A DNA stretch of 64,000 bases from Grimontia hollisae CIP 101886 (GTDB lineage Bacteria > Pseudomonadota > Gammaproteobacteria > Enterobacterales > Vibrionaceae): the NCBI RefSeq assembly GCF_000176515.1, contig NZ_ADAQ01000010.1, positions 248,001-312,000 of the forward strand, written 5' to 3'. A model generated the notes under the pieces. That model did not search any database and was not told the DNA's origin. It saw only the letters and a program-made list of their open reading frames with translations. Positions 27,576 through 37,394 of the stretch are shown here, piece after piece. Each line of letters opens with the position of its first letter. The first letter of the stretch is position 1. Made by a program: the position numbers and the translations under genes.

Positions 27576-28334
27576 TCATATTTTCATGCCGTCATAACCC
27601 GCAAGTACCCCTGTTTGCACGTTATTCTCCATCAGCCAGCAATCCAGTTCATGACCGATATGGGTGATAATGAGCGCTTTCGGTTGGAGGTTTTCATAGA
27701 TCTGATAGGCAGATTCAATGTTACCGTGATTCGAGCCTTCATGGTCTGGCGGAAACGAGCAATCCATAATCAATGCATCCAGCTGTGGTTGGGAAGCCAG
27801 AAAATCGCAAGTTTGCGCTGGCAGGCCATACGTATCGGTGAGATAGGCGATGCTTTTTTGTCCATATTCCAGCAGGTAACCAACCGTCGGTCGTGAGTGT
27901 TTAAGTTGAAGGGGCGTCACGCGAAGACCGTTAATGTTCACCACATCTCCGTGGTTCATCTCAGGCAAAAATTGCAGACAGCCGGGATGTTTAAGAAGAT
28001 CGGCACACCCCAACTCGTCATCCGGGCACCAGACAGGAATGGGAGAAGGATTCCCCCACCTTAAATGAAAAAGCCCCTGAACATGGTCGACATGAAAGTG
28101 TGTCAGCAGAAAGCCATAATAGGAACCTGCCGGAAAACGCTTATGCAAGTCCATCAGGCCAGCATCAATCAATAACCTTTCGCGATCACTACAATTGCCC
28201 CATTCCACCATGGCTGAGCAAGGTTTTCGTTCAAATTCGGTGTGTTTTCTGGCTCTTTGGCATGCAGCACATTCACATCCATAGAGGGGAACGCCCCCTG
28301 CCGCCCCTGTTCCCAACAAGGTCACTCTTAGCAT
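27576..28334 (-). CDS. phnP: Phosphoribosyl 1,2-cyclic phosphate phosphodiesterase
   Basis: A 252-residue metallo-beta-lactamase-fold enzyme. It opens the cyclic phosphate left by C-P lyase to give ribose 1,5-bisphosphate, which PhnN then phosphorylates. The metal motif H79-F-H-V-D-H84 is present, as is the N-terminal LLGTGAAGG loop. The cysteine set in YGCECAAC is typical of the structural zinc site of PhnP. It lies at the 3' end of the phn cluster, 104 bases after phnN, where E. coli has phnO; that gap is too small for phnO. Confidence 0.92.
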   Translation of the reverse strand: MLRVTLLGTGAAGGVPLYGCECAACQRARKHTEFERKPCSAMVEWGNCSDRERLLIDAGLMDLHKRFPAGSYYGFLLTHFHVDHVQGLFHLRWGNPSPIPVWCPDDELGCADLLKHPGCLQFLPEMNHGDVVNINGLRVTPLQLKHSRPTVGYLLEYGQKSIAYLTDTYGLPAQTCDFLASQPQLDALIMDCSFPPDHEGSNHGNIESAYQIYENLQPKALIITHIGHELDCWLMENNVQTGVLAGYDGMKI

Positions 28335-28438
28335 TCATCCCCTCCATGCAGAAAAAGTTGGGTAGAAACCCAACGTTAAAATCTATCCGCGAATCAGTGA
28401 CCACAGTATCACGGCAACCTATTGATTACTCATCCTGT

Positions 28439-29011
28439 TTATCTCTGCTTATCTCTGTTTTCCTTGCAGAGTGCTTGGTCTAGCTGGCAAGCAAACTGAG
28501 CGACAGTGTCTTCAAGCTTTCCACTGTTATCAAAGTGAATGGCGCTGGCCGGACGCACTGCATCATAGTGAATGGCGCGTTCTAACCGTTGGGCAATGTC
28601 ATCCATGCTTTCCCTTCCACGCGCTTCGAGACGTTCTCTAAGCGCATCAGGGCTGACGGAAATCCACACCACGTTCAGTTGCTCCCCAAACAATCCCTGC
28701 GCAAAAGGCAAATATGCCCGGGAGCCATTCACCATCACATCCATACCCGACGCCAACCAGCTTTCTACTTCACGTCCCACGCCGTAACGAAGCCCGTTTG
28801 CCCGCCAGTGCATGGAAAACAACGCTTGCCTGATGCGCAGATCAAACTCGGCGTCTGTCAGCGCGATATGGTTCTCACTGCCCGCCGATGCAGGCCGGGT
28901 GATGTAGCGGTGCGCCACCATTAACCTGTCGCAGAAACGTTCCCGAGCCGCCTCTATCAGCGAATCCTTCCCCGCCCCCGAAGCGCCCAGCACATAAAAC
29001 AGCTTTGCCAT
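28439..29011 (-). CDS. phnN: Ribose 1,5-bisphosphate phosphokinase
   Basis: A 190-residue guanylate-kinase-like enzyme that converts ribose 1,5-bisphosphate to PRPP with ATP, feeding the C-P lyase product into nucleotide synthesis. The P-loop GASGAGKDS is at residues 9-17. The RYITRPAS segment matches the family's substrate region. It begins 15 bases after the phnM stop and is probably co-transcribed with it. Confidence 0.92.
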   Translation of the reverse strand: MAKLFYVLGASGAGKDSLIEAARERFCDRLMVAHRYITRPASAGSENHIALTDAEFDLRIRQALFSMHWRANGLRYGVGREVESWLASGMDVMVNGSRAYLPFAQGLFGEQLNVVWISVSPDALRERLEARGRESMDDIAQRLERAIHYDAVRPASAIHFDNSGKLEDTVAQFACQLDQALCKENRDKQR

Positions 29012-29026
29012 TTTCCCGATCCCGCT

Positions 29027-30163
29027 TTAGAACACCCTGTGGCCCTGACGCCAGACTTGCTGCACATAAGGCTGGTCGTGGTAACGATTAACCAGCAGCA
29101 GATCCGCACGCATTCCCTCTTTGATGATGCCGCGATCCGCGAGGTTCAGGGCAGAAGCAGGATTACGGGTTGCCAGACAGGTTGCCGCAGCGAGATCCAA
29201 GGCATTGCGCTCATCATCTGCGAGGCGAAAAACTGCATCCATCAGACTTCCCGGGAAGTAGTCAGACGACAAGGCATCCAGCACACCCAGCGACGCCAGC
29301 TCATGAGCCGCCACATTGCCCGAGTGCGAACCGCCGCGAACCACATTCGGTGCGCCCATCATCACTTTCAATCCAAGCTCATGGGAGCGCTGCGCCGCCT
29401 CAACCGTCGTCGGAAATTCCGCCAGAACCAGCCCCAATGCGCGGGATTCATCTACATGGGCACGAGTGGCATCATCATGGCTTGCTAATGGAATCTTTCT
29501 GTCGTGGCAAAGCTCAGCAATAGCACGTCGGTTTATATCAGACCACTGTGTCGATTTCTCACGCTGACTTTGCTCAAACTCGGCCATTTCCTGATCGTTG
29601 AGGTTGTATTTGCCCTGATAGTATTCGTAATACTTGGTGAGATTAACGAACTGGCGCTGACCCGGAGAATGGTCCATCAGCGACACCATGTGGGTTTGTT
29701 CCAAGTCAAGGTAGTGTTTCGCCAGATCGACAGTGGTTTCGTGCGGCAATTCGCAGCGGATATGAATGAAGTGCTCTGCGCGGTTAAGGCCTTTCTCGCC
29801 ACTTTGAACAATGGTGTTGATCATCTTGTCGAGGTTGTCCTGTCGGTGGCCACCATCACGCACATCTCCGACGGCAATCGCATCCAGCACTGTTGTGATA
29901 CCTGCACCAATAAGTTGTGCATCGTGCGCTGCCATTGCCGAGAAAGCCGGCCAGCTGACTTTCGGGCGTGGCGTAAAATACTTTTCCAAATTATCGGTAT
30001 GAAGCTCAATCAGGCCTGGCATCAGCCAACCTTGATTGCCATCAATGGCGCCCGGTTGACGGCTGGGCGAATCGGACATGGCGCAAATAATGCCGTTCTC
30101 AACGTCTAACGAGCCATTGATGACTTCGTCTTCCAGCACCAATTGAACATTGGTTATGATCAT
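29027..30163 (-). CDS. phnM: Alpha-D-ribose 1-methylphosphonate 5-triphosphate diphosphatase
   Basis: A 378-residue amidohydrolase-superfamily enzyme that releases pyrophosphate from the triphosphate intermediate, making the substrate for PhnJ. The metal motif GLIELHTDNLEKY (about residues 50-62), an ASHDDAT strand near residue 223 and the terminal ADLLLVNR segment fit PhnM. It lies between phnL and phnN, with 15-base gaps on both sides. An AAGGGAAGGAGG stretch just before the ATG gives a strong ribosome site. Confidence 0.93.
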   Translation of the reverse strand: MIITNVQLVLEDEVINGSLDVENGIICAMSDSPSRQPGAIDGNQGWLMPGLIELHTDNLEKYFTPRPKVSWPAFSAMAAHDAQLIGAGITTVLDAIAVGDVRDGGHRQDNLDKMINTIVQSGEKGLNRAEHFIHIRCELPHETTVDLAKHYLDLEQTHMVSLMDHSPGQRQFVNLTKYYEYYQGKYNLNDQEMAEFEQSQREKSTQWSDINRRAIAELCHDRKIPLASHDDATRAHVDESRALGLVLAEFPTTVEAAQRSHELGLKVMMGAPNVVRGGSHSGNVAAHELASLGVLDALSSDYFPGSLMDAVFRLADDERNALDLAAATCLATRNPASALNLADRGIIKEGMRADLLLVNRYHDQPYVQQVWRQGHRVF

Positions 30164-30178
30164 TGTCGCCTCCTTCCC

Positions 30179-30901
30179 TTAAGCCTGCTTCAGTGTTGCG
30201 GTTGAAATATCATAGAACTTATCTGCCACCTGCTGACGAACATATTCGTCGTGGAAAATACCGACAATCGCCGCCCCCCGCTGCTTGGCCTCCAGAATGA
30301 GTTCGATCACCACATCGCGATTCTTTTCATCCAGCGATGCGGTCGGTTCATCCAGCAGCAAAATCGGTGAATCGACGATAAATCCACGCGCGATATTCAC
30401 TCGCTGCTGCTCGCCACCAGAAAATGTTGCCGGTGCCAGGTGCCAAAGGTGTTCAGGCACATTGAGCCGCTTCAGCAGGGCACCTGCTTTTTCACGCGCA
30501 GCTTCTTTGTCTTCACCTTGTTCTACCAAAGGTTGCGCCACCACATCCAGCGCACAGATGCGCGGAATGACACGGAGAAACTGGCTGACCCACCCCAAGG
30601 TGTGCTTGCGCACATCCAGAATGTCGCGGGGCAGTGCATTGGCAATATCCACCCAATGCTCGCCATCAACGGCATTATGGTGGCGTACATTGATTTCGCC
30701 GCCATCAACGAGGTAGTTCGCATAAAGTGCACGGAGTAAGGTACTTTTGCCTGCACCGGAGTGGCCCAGCAGCACGATGCATTCCCCTTTGCTGACCGCG
30801 AAACTTGAATCGGCGAGTACCGAGAGTTTCGCGCTGCCCTGATTGTGAAGGACGAAGGTTTTGCTGACGTTCGACACGTTCAGCATAGTTGTATTTGTCA
30901 C
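30179..30901 (-). CDS. phnL: C-P lyase ABC-type ATPase subunit PhnL
   Basis: A 240-residue ABC ATPase. The Walker A motif is GHSGAGKST (about residues 45-53), the signature is [14 protein letters not shown] and Walker B is [13 protein letters not shown]. No permease belongs to it. In E. coli PhnL supports the first step, displacement of adenine from ATP by phosphonate with PhnG, H and I. It sits eight bases after phnK on the same strand. Confidence 0.93.
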   Translation of the reverse strand: MTNTTMLNVSNVSKTFVLHNQGSAKLSVLADSSFAVSKGECIVLLGHSGAGKSTLLRALYANYLVDGGEINVRHHNAVDGEHWVDIANALPRDILDVRKHTLGWVSQFLRVIPRICALDVVAQPLVEQGEDKEAAREKAGALLKRLNVPEHLWHLAPATFSGGEQQRVNIARGFIVDSPILLLDEPTASLDEKNRDVVIELILEAKQRGAAIVGIFHDEYVRQQVADKFYDISTATLKQA

Positions 30902-30909
30902 GGCTTCAC

Positions 30910-31731
30910 CTACCCCTGCAATACTGACGATACGAGCAACTGCGTGTACGGATGTTGCGGGTCGTCAAGCACCTGATCCGTCAGCCCACTTTCAACAATC
31001 CGGCTCTCTTTCATCACCACCAGCCGGTGGGCAAGTAATCTCGCCACCGCCAAATCATGGGTCACGATAATCACAGAAAGGCCCAAATCCGTCACCAGAT
31101 TCCGAATCAAATCCAGCAGCCTTGCCTGCACAGACACATCAAGACCGCCGGTAGGTTCATCCATAAAGATCAGTCTTGGATGCGTCACCAGATTGCGGGC
31201 AATTTGCAGTCTTTGCTGCATACCACCGGAAAAGGTGATGGGCATGTCATCAATCCGATCGGTGTGAATTTCAACCTGAGAAAGCCAGTCCAGCGCCTGT
31301 TCACGAATATCGCCATAATGTCGGTTACCCACGGCCATCAGGCGCTCGCCAATGTTACCGCCAGCAGAAACCCTCGGGCGCAATCCGTCCATCGGGTGCT
31401 GATGCACCACTCCCCAATCGGTGCGCAGCAACCTGCGCCGTTCACTTTCAGAAAGCGCAGACAGGCTGGCCTGAAAACCATCACTGAACTGATAGTTCAC
31501 CGAACCGGAATCAGGCGTTTCACGCCCGGAAAGCACACGAAGTAACGTACTTTTTCCTGAGCCAGACTCCCCCACAATACCCAGCACTTCCCCCGGCCAT
31601 AAATCGAAGGAAATGTCCTGGCAGCCTTTGCCCGGTTGGTAAAGCTTTGTCAGCCCCTGCACGTCCAGCAGAGGCAGTAAGCGAGGTGGTGGCATCGTCG
31701 CGCCGTCGCGACCTAACTCTGTTACTGACAC
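30910..31731 (-). CDS. phnK: C-P lyase core-associated ABC ATPase PhnK
   Basis: A 273-residue ABC ATPase. Walker A is GESGSGKST, the signature is [14 protein letters not shown], and Walker B is [13 protein letters not shown]. In E. coli PhnK docks on PhnJ of the PhnGHIJ core. Its start overlaps the end of phnJ by ten bases, so translation is coupled. It has a slightly long N-terminus (about 12 residues before the [10 protein letters not shown] strand), and a later start is possible. Confidence 0.93.
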   Translation of the reverse strand: MSVTELGRDGATMPPPRLLPLLDVQGLTKLYQPGKGCQDISFDLWPGEVLGIVGESGSGKSTLLRVLSGRETPDSGSVNYQFSDGFQASLSALSESERRRLLRTDWGVVHQHPMDGLRPRVSAGGNIGERLMAVGNRHYGDIREQALDWLSQVEIHTDRIDDMPITFSGGMQQRLQIARNLVTHPRLIFMDEPTGGLDVSVQARLLDLIRNLVTDLGLSVIIVTHDLAVARLLAHRLVVMKESRIVESGLTDQVLDDPQHPYTQLLVSSVLQG

Positions 31732-32609
31732 GCGCGACTCTCCTCTTGTTCACTCTGATGAGCGTTCAATGCCTGTTGCTCCTTACAGTAGTCGGTGTCG
31801 GAACACACGAAGATCCGGTTGCCTTTGTCGTCCGTGACGACCTCATCCAGGAAGCTGGTTGTTGAGCCACAAATGCAGCAAGGCTCGTCCCATTTCTGGA
31901 CCTCAAATGGATGGTCTTCAAAATCCAGGCTCTTCACGTCAGTGTAGGGAGGAATGGCATAGATGCGTTTCTCGCGCCCCGCCCCGAACAGTTGCAGCGC
32001 GGGCATTTGGTCCATTTTCGGGTTATCAAATTTTGGGATTGGCGACGGGTCCATGATGTAGCGGCCATTCACACGCACCGGATATGCATAGGCTGTAGAG
32101 ATATGGCCATAGCGCGCAATATCTTCATAAAGTTTCACATGCATCACGCCATACTCCTCGAGTCCATGCATTTTGCGGGTTTCCGTCTCACGCGGTTCGA
32201 TAAAACGCAGTGGTTCAGGGATCGGCACCTGATACACCAGCACCTGACCTTCATTGAGTGATTTCTCGGGAATACGGTGACGGGTCTGAATCAAGGTGGC
32301 CTGCTCAGTGCATTCTGTGGTTTCAACACCGGCAACCTTTTTAAAAAACTGGCGGATAGAGACCGCATTGGTAGTGTCATCCGCACCTTGGTCAATCACC
32401 TTGAGAACATCCGGCTCGCCGATAATGGCAGCGGTGATTTGCATCCCGCCGGTTCCCCACCCGTAAGGCATAGGCATTTCACGGCCACCAAAAGGCACCT
32501 GATAACCCGGAATCGCGATAGCTTTCAGCAGCGCACGGCGGATCATGCGTTTGGTCTGTTCGTCGAGGTAGCCGACGTTATAACCGCTCTGGACGGTTTG
32601 CGTATTCAT
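31722..32609 (-). CDS. phnJ: Carbon-phosphorus lyase, radical SAM subunit PhnJ
   Basis: The 295-residue catalytic subunit that cleaves the C-P bond of ribose methylphosphonate phosphate to give methane (or another alkane) and the cyclic phosphate. The cysteine pattern is exactly CX2CX21CX5C: Cys244, Cys247, Cys269 and Cys275, binding the [4Fe-4S] cluster. A further Cys245 lies inside the first pair. The glycine-rich PFGGREMPMPYGWGTGG region is conserved. It overlaps phnI by four bases and phnK by ten. Confidence 0.96.
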   Translation of the reverse strand: MNTQTVQSGYNVGYLDEQTKRMIRRALLKAIAIPGYQVPFGGREMPMPYGWGTGGMQITAAIIGEPDVLKVIDQGADDTTNAVSIRQFFKKVAGVETTECTEQATLIQTRHRIPEKSLNEGQVLVYQVPIPEPLRFIEPRETETRKMHGLEEYGVMHVKLYEDIARYGHISTAYAYPVRVNGRYIMDPSPIPKFDNPKMDQMPALQLFGAGREKRIYAIPPYTDVKSLDFEDHPFEVQKWDEPCCICGSTTSFLDEVVTDDKGNRIFVCSDTDYCKEQQALNAHQSEQEESRACQ

Positions 32610-33706
32610 TGTGCTTCTCCCTTGCCTGATGCTTCCCGGGCATCACATTCTTTTTGAAGCTTGCGGATAAGTTCGAGCTCGGATTGGAAATCCACGTAGT
32701 GAGGCAATTTCAGGTGACTGACAAAGCCCGCTGCTTCCACGTTATCGCCATGGGAAAGCACAAATTCTTCATCTTGCGCAGGCCCTTCCGGCACTTCATC
32801 GTATTCACCGCCTTGCAGCGCCCTGTCCACCAGCGCCATCGACATGGCTTTGCGTTCTGAAAAACCAAATGTGACACCGTAACCTCTAGTGAATTTCGCT
32901 TTATGCCTTTTGCTGCCCGTGAAGCCATTGATCATCTGGCATTCGGTCATTTCGATGTCGCCAATTTCAATCACAAAACCCAATTCCTCGGGGATGACGT
33001 CGAGCGTTACCTTGCCGGAACGGATCTCACTGGCAAAGGGATGATTACGCCCATAACCGCGCTGGGTGGAGTACCCAAGTGCCAGCAGAAAGCCTTCATC
33101 ACTGCGGGCAAGCTGCTGCAATCTCGCACTGCGGTTTGCAGGAAATGTCGGCGGTTCCATGGTAATGTCGTCCGGCGCTTTGCCGTTATCTTCCTCTTTC
33201 ACCGTCAGATCGAGGTTCTCGAGAATGCTCATCACCCTTGGGCAAGGCGCTATTTCATCGACACCATTCAATGTGTTGGAATCATCAACCTCCCCGCCCT
33301 CTGCCAGCAGCGCAAAATCAAGCAGGCGATGGGTATAATCATAGGTCGGACCAAGCACCTGACCGCCAGGCAAATCTTTGTAGGTGGCGGAAATGCGACG
33401 CTCAATTTTCATGGCTTCGGTGTCAACAGGTTCGGTGACGGCCAAGCGCGGCAAGGTTGTGCGATAGGCGCGCAGCAGGAAGATAGCTTCGACCAGATCT
33501 CCGCCCGCTTGCTTAATCGCCAGCGCGGCGAGTTCTTTGTCATAGATGCTGCCTTCTGTCATCACGCGGTCAGTCGCGCCCGCCAGTTGCTCAGCAATTT
33601 GCTCAACATTCAGTGCCGCATTGGAGAGCGAGCCACGGCGTTTCTTGTCCTGTAATCCGTGCGCGGCTGCGATGGCTTTCTCGCCACCTTTTACGGCTAC
33701 ATACAT
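32606..33706 (-). CDS. phnI: C-P lyase nucleosidase subunit PhnI
   Basis: A 366-residue core subunit. With PhnG, PhnH and PhnL it exchanges the adenine of ATP for phosphonate, and alone it can act as a purine nucleosidase. It begins MYVAVKGGEKAI as PhnI proteins do and carries the RRISATYKDLPGGQVLGPTYDYTHRL block near residues 105-130. The start overlaps phnH by ten bases and its stop overlaps phnJ, so the core genes are translationally coupled. Confidence 0.95.
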   Translation of the reverse strand: MYVAVKGGEKAIAAAHGLQDKKRRGSLSNAALNVEQIAEQLAGATDRVMTEGSIYDKELAALAIKQAGGDLVEAIFLLRAYRTTLPRLAVTEPVDTEAMKIERRISATYKDLPGGQVLGPTYDYTHRLLDFALLAEGGEVDDSNTLNGVDEIAPCPRVMSILENLDLTVKEEDNGKAPDDITMEPPTFPANRSARLQQLARSDEGFLLALGYSTQRGYGRNHPFASEIRSGKVTLDVIPEELGFVIEIGDIEMTECQMINGFTGSKRHKAKFTRGYGVTFGFSERKAMSMALVDRALQGGEYDEVPEGPAQDEEFVLSHGDNVEAAGFVSHLKLPHYVDFQSELELIRKLQKECDAREASGKGEAQ

Positions 33707-34305
33707 GCGGCCTCCTCACTCATCAATGTCAGTTCTGTCGAACGTGGTATCGCGACCACGTCATTGCCCGCTGTGAGCAAAATGTCGACCCCTTGGGGAA
33801 ACGCACCGCGGTGAGCCATGAGTGATGCCAACAACGTGCTGTTCAGCCCTTTGACAAAAAGGCTTTCAGGCGCCTTGATGCCTGGCCCCGTGAATGAGAG
33901 TGCCACCCCTCCATCAAAACCGCCGACCTCCAAAATCAGCGTGGTGCTTCTGTCGGGATAAATCTCATCACCGAATGAAAAGCCTTCAAGGCTCTCCGGT
34001 TCATCACCTTTTATCAGGGCAAACGCCGACTGTGATTTCTTTGCGACGACAGGTGAAGCACAATGGAAACGGACATTCTCAATCAAGGCTTCATCAGCGC
34101 TGAATAAGCGGGATAACCATAATCGGGTTGTATTGTCAGCCAGCGTCAGCAATACCTGTGTTGCCGCGCTGCTCGCGGTGCCAAACTGGGTTGAATGATC
34201 GAGCGAAACACATTTGCCCGGACGGGACATTGCCTCCATCAGCTTTCGGAAAACCTGCTGCGCATCATGCACAGGTGAGTCAAACCCTGCCGTTATATTG
34301 CTCAT
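33697..34305 (-). CDS. phnH: C-P lyase subunit PhnH
   Basis: A 202-residue subunit of the PhnGHIJ core with a PLP-transferase-like fold but no PLP lysine. Recognisable parts are FDSPVHDAQQVFRKLMEAMSRPG near the N-terminus and the C-terminal FPQGVDILLTAG strand. It overlaps phnG by four bases (ATGA) and phnI by ten. Confidence 0.93.
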   Translation of the reverse strand: MSNITAGFDSPVHDAQQVFRKLMEAMSRPGKCVSLDHSTQFGTASSAATQVLLTLADNTTRLWLSRLFSADEALIENVRFHCASPVVAKKSQSAFALIKGDEPESLEGFSFGDEIYPDRSTTLILEVGGFDGGVALSFTGPGIKAPESLFVKGLNSTLLASLMAHRGAFPQGVDILLTAGNDVVAIPRSTELTLMSEEAACM

Positions 34306-34754
34306 TCGTTCTCTCCTCTCACCATGGTGAAAAAGTCGACTTTGCTGGTTGCCACTTCTCTTGCACGCTGCTGCTCTTGTTCGGCTTTTTCTGCGGCGAG
34401 TGGCGATATCAGGGCGTGCTGTAATACATCGTGTGCAACGGTTTGCATTAACGCATCGACCACAGCGGCAAGCTCGGCATGCTGTTTGTTTCTTCCTGTG
34501 ACGTAGCTGTAACCCAGCTCGCCACTCTCCAGCCGAACGACAGCCCGGGTGATAGTGACATCACCGAGATTGAAGGCATTACCCGTTCCTCCCATGCGGG
34601 CTCGGACCTGTGCCAAGCCTATTTCCGGCGCACGAACCCGTTGGTATTGCGGCCTCAGAGCAAGCTTTTCCCAGTGCGTTATCAAGGCATTGGCATCCGT
34701 TCTGGCGAGAACTGACATCCAGCGTTGACGCGGTGTTTGTTGTTCCTGTTCCAT
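34302..34754 (-). CDS. phnG: C-P lyase subunit PhnG
   Basis: A 150-residue core subunit. The RQRWMSVLARTDANAL start and the GTGNAFNLGDVTITRAVVRL block (about residues 54-74) mark the family. It directly abuts phnF with no spacer and overlaps phnH by four bases, so its expression is tied to both. Confidence 0.93.
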   Translation of the reverse strand: MEQEQQTPRQRWMSVLARTDANALITHWEKLALRPQYQRVRAPEIGLAQVRARMGGTGNAFNLGDVTITRAVVRLESGELGYSYVTGRNKQHAELAAVVDALMQTVAHDVLQHALISPLAAEKAEQEQQRAREVATSKVDFFTMVRGENE

Positions 34755-35450
34755 TCAGTGCTCCAAAACAATTTCAACCAGATCAGAACGTGTGTGGGAT
34801 GACGAAAACTCCACGACCCGGTCGGTTCCTGTAATCACGTTGATGGTTTTAAACACCATGATGGGTGTCTTGCCAGACAGTTGAAGTAACCGGCAATCGG
34901 TCTTTTTCGGCATCATGGCTCTGAGTCTTGTGCTTTTACGGGTGAGGTGAACATCCAACTTGTCTTTGAGAAAGGCATGCAGGGAGCCGACTTCGAAATG
35001 CTTCACCACCGGCCACCATGCAAGGTCAGCAAGGTAGTGATCGATCACACTGGCTGACATGCCGTTAATCTTGCGAAGGGTGCGAAGCTTGATGATTTGC
35101 GATTCCAACCCGATACCAAACATGTCCGCCATTTTCCCGTTAGCCGCCACGAGGCCACGGCTGATCACCTGACTGGTAGGCAAACTGCCCTGCTCCAACA
35201 AGTTATCGGTGAAATGTGCGCCGGGGTGAAGTGGATAATCATAAGGCTGGCTGACCACCATATTGCCGCGTCCCTGCTGGCGCTCGATGAGACCTGTGAA
35301 CACCAGCTCGTCAATAGCTCGCCTCACCGTGTGACGGTTTACGTCATATTTCTTCGCCAATCTGGATTCAGGTGGCAAGTAATCTCCCGCCTGAAAGTGG
35401 TTGCGAACTTCCTGTTCGAGATGTCTGGCGATATCTAAATACACGCGCAT
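34755..35450 (-). CDS. phnF: GntR/HutC-family regulator of phosphonate metabolism PhnF
   Basis: A 231-residue repressor-type protein. The GntR winged helix is at about residues 5-70 (DYLPPESRLAKKYDVNRHTVRRAIDEL), followed by a UTRA ligand domain ending in SSSHTRSD. It lies inside the operon between phnE and phnG as in E. coli. TCTAGA-centred palindromes occur just before this gene and in two copies upstream of phnC, so PhnF likely controls both points. The ligand may be a phosphonate or a pathway intermediate. Confidence 0.93.
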   Translation of the reverse strand: MRVYLDIARHLEQEVRNHFQAGDYLPPESRLAKKYDVNRHTVRRAIDELVFTGLIERQQGRGNMVVSQPYDYPLHPGAHFTDNLLEQGSLPTSQVISRGLVAANGKMADMFGIGLESQIIKLRTLRKINGMSASVIDHYLADLAWWPVVKHFEVGSLHAFLKDKLDVHLTRKSTRLRAMMPKKTDCRLLQLSGKTPIMVFKTINVITGTDRVVEFSSSHTRSDLVEIVLEH

Positions 35451-35473
35451 GGTTTATCCCTCTACCTTTTGGG

Positions 35474-35485
35474 TTATCTAGACAA
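35474..35485. promoter_or_regulatory. Putative PhnF operator before phnF
   Basis: TTATCTAGACAA fits the palindrome TTnTCTAGAnAA. It lies 24 bases before the phnF start in the 61-base gap after phnE. The TCTAGA core recurs at 38390 and 38412 upstream of phnC. Confidence 0.5.
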
Positions 35486-35511
35486 GTTGGGTGAAATAAA
35501 AAGTCGGGATG

Positions 35512-36300
35512 TTAAATAAACATCTTGCGAATGTACTGAGATGCAAAGTCAATCAGGCTGACAGTTACAATCACGATCAGCATGATGGCGGCAGTCTGTT
35601 GGAACTGGAATCCGCGAATCGCCTCCCAGAGCATCACGCCAATTCCCCCCGCACCGACCATGCCAACAACGGTGGCTGAGCGAACATTCGATTCGAAGCG
35701 GTATAGGGTGAATGAAATCCACAACGGCAGTACCTGAGGCAACACGCCGTACATCACTTCTTCAATCTTGTTGGCACCGGTTGCCCGCACGCCTTCTACT
35801 GGGCCGATATCAATGGCTTCGACCGCTTCTGAGAACAGCTTAGCCAGCACACCCGTGGTGTGAACAAACAGTGCCAATACCCCAGCGAAAGGCCCAAGCC
35901 CAACCGCGACAACAAACAACATGGCGAAGACCATTTCGTTGATAGCACGGGCGGTATCCATCAAACGGCGCATCGGATGGTAAACCCACCAAGGCACGAT
36001 GTTTTCAGCGCAAAGCAGACCAAATGGAATGGAAAGAAAGACAGAAAGCACGGTTCCCCAAATCGCGATTTGGATAGTGATCAGGGTTTCATCGACATAA
36101 AGCTTCCAGTGCGTGAAGTCCGGAGGGAAGAAATCAGAAGCCAGCTCGGCCATGTTTCCGGCGTCTTTCACCAGTTGAGCCGGATTCATCTCTGAGCCCT
36201 GCCAGGACCAGGCAAGCACAATGGCGACCAGCAACATGCCAACAACGCGTTTCCAGTGTGACGTCTGTAGTGTGGTTAAAACGGCGGTATCACTGCTCAT
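35512..36300 (-). CDS. phnE: Phosphonate ABC transporter permease
   Basis: A 262-residue inner-membrane permease of the binding-protein-dependent family with about six hydrophobic segments. The EAA-type cytoplasmic loop reads [35 protein letters not shown] (about residues 160-195, given here in two overlapping parts of the family motif) and contacts PhnC. One permease gene is present, so it acts as a homodimer. It is located between phnD and phnF, with a 71-base hairpin-bearing gap after phnD. Confidence 0.93.
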   Translation of the reverse strand: MSSDTAVLTTLQTSHWKRVVGMLLVAIVLAWSWQGSEMNPAQLVKDAGNMAELASDFFPPDFTHWKLYVDETLITIQIAIWGTVLSVFLSIPFGLLCAENIVPWWVYHPMRRLMDTARAINEMVFAMLFVVAVGLGPFAGVLALFVHTTGVLAKLFSEAVEAIDIGPVEGVRATGANKIEEVMYGVLPQVLPLWISFTLYRFESNVRSATVVGMVGAGGIGVMLWEAIRGFQFQQTAAIMLIVIVTVSLIDFASQYIRKMFI

Positions 36301-36341
36301 TATTGCATTCCATCAAGCTAACTAACCGTGTTAGAGAAATA

Positions 36342-36361
36342 AGCCGGAGAAAATTCCGGCT
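36342..36361 (-). other. Intercistronic hairpin between phnD and phnE
   Basis: AGCCGGA pairs with TCCGGCT around six bases. It lies 10 bases after the phnD stop. Such hairpins often protect the 3' end of a binding-protein message and raise its level over that of the permease. No T-run follows on the transcribed strand. Confidence 0.55.
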
Positions 36362-36371
36362 CAACAAGTGC

Positions 36372-37373
36372 TTATTCCATTGCTTCCAGTGCGCTCATTT
36401 GGCGGTTCAGGGCAGCCAGCACGTTCTTGATATTTGCCAACTCAGCGGCTTGCTCATCAGAAAGCGTGCCCTGACTGCTCAGGCCGCTGAGTTGTTTGTA
36501 CAGCGCCAGTTGACGGATAGGGAGCAGTTGTAGATCGCTTGATGGTTTAAACGGTGCCCACTCCAGACCTTTCAGAATAGCCACTTCCTGCGCATCACCG
36601 GTTGTGCCGTAGTTCATGAAAAAGCTGTAAACGTCTTTTTTCACGTTTTCAGGCAAGTTCTTGCGCCATACGATGGGGTCTGAGGGGATCAGCGGCGATT
36701 GCCAAATCACTTTGATCTCTTTGTATTTTTCTGGATTGTTACGCTCGAAACGACGCAGGTTTTCCGTGTTGTTCGTCGCCACATCCACTTGCTTGTTGGC
36801 GACAGCGAACAGGTTCACTTCGTGGCTAGAATTCAAGGTGCGCTTGAAATCGGTCGGTTGGATGTTGTTTTTTGCGAACACGTAGTAAGAAGGCACCAGG
36901 AAGCCTGACGTTGAGTTTGGATCGCCATTACCAAAAGCCAGTTCTCTGCGGTTGGCAATCATGTCTTCAACGCTGTTGATGGGGCTATCTTTGTGAACCA
37001 CCAGCAGACTCCAGTAACCGGGGTTACCTTCTGCATCAACCGTTTGCGCGAAGATTTCACCGCCTGAACGGTCAACTGCTTCCATCGCTGATTTGTTACC
37101 AAACCATGCAACGTCAACTTTGTTGAAACGCATGCCCTGTATGATGCCCGCATAGTCAGGGGCAAAATAGGCTTTCACTTCCATACCCAGTTTTTTGCTC
37201 ATATCGGCCAAGAACGGGTTCCACACCGATTTGAGGTTTTGCTGGGATTCGGTCGAAATTATACCGAAGTTCAGCGTGTCCATTGTGTCATCGGCAAAAG
37301 CTGGCGCCGTGATAGCCGCAGCCAGCATGCCAAGTCCACAGGTGATTGTGCGTAGTGCTCGTAACATCATCAT
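36372..37373 (-). CDS. phnD: Phosphonate-binding periplasmic protein
   Basis: A 333-residue solute-binding protein. A signal peptide covers about residues 1-27, with cleavage after FA in AITAPAFADDT. The PhnD-type ligand region YAGIIQGMRFNKVDVAWFGNK (about residues 74-94, split by family as YAGIIQGM and VDVAWFG) and the SAMEAVDRS segment follow. It captures phosphonates for the PhnCE transporter. It lies between phnC and phnE, and the downstream hairpin may raise its relative expression. Confidence 0.93.
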   Translation of the reverse strand: MMMLRALRTITCGLGMLAAAITAPAFADDTMDTLNFGIISTESQQNLKSVWNPFLADMSKKLGMEVKAYFAPDYAGIIQGMRFNKVDVAWFGNKSAMEAVDRSGGEIFAQTVDAEGNPGYWSLLVVHKDSPINSVEDMIANRRELAFGNGDPNSTSGFLVPSYYVFAKNNIQPTDFKRTLNSSHEVNLFAVANKQVDVATNNTENLRRFERNNPEKYKEIKVIWQSPLIPSDPIVWRKNLPENVKKDVYSFFMNYGTTGDAQEVAILKGLEWAPFKPSSDLQLLPIRQLALYKQLSGLSSQGTLSDEQAAELANIKNVLAALNRQMSALEAME

Positions 37374-37394
37374 CGTCCTTTGTGTGTTAACGGT

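Noticed and set aside
32903-33655. 250-codon open frame antisense to phnI
   Set aside because: It is fully contained in phnI, whose family identity is certain.
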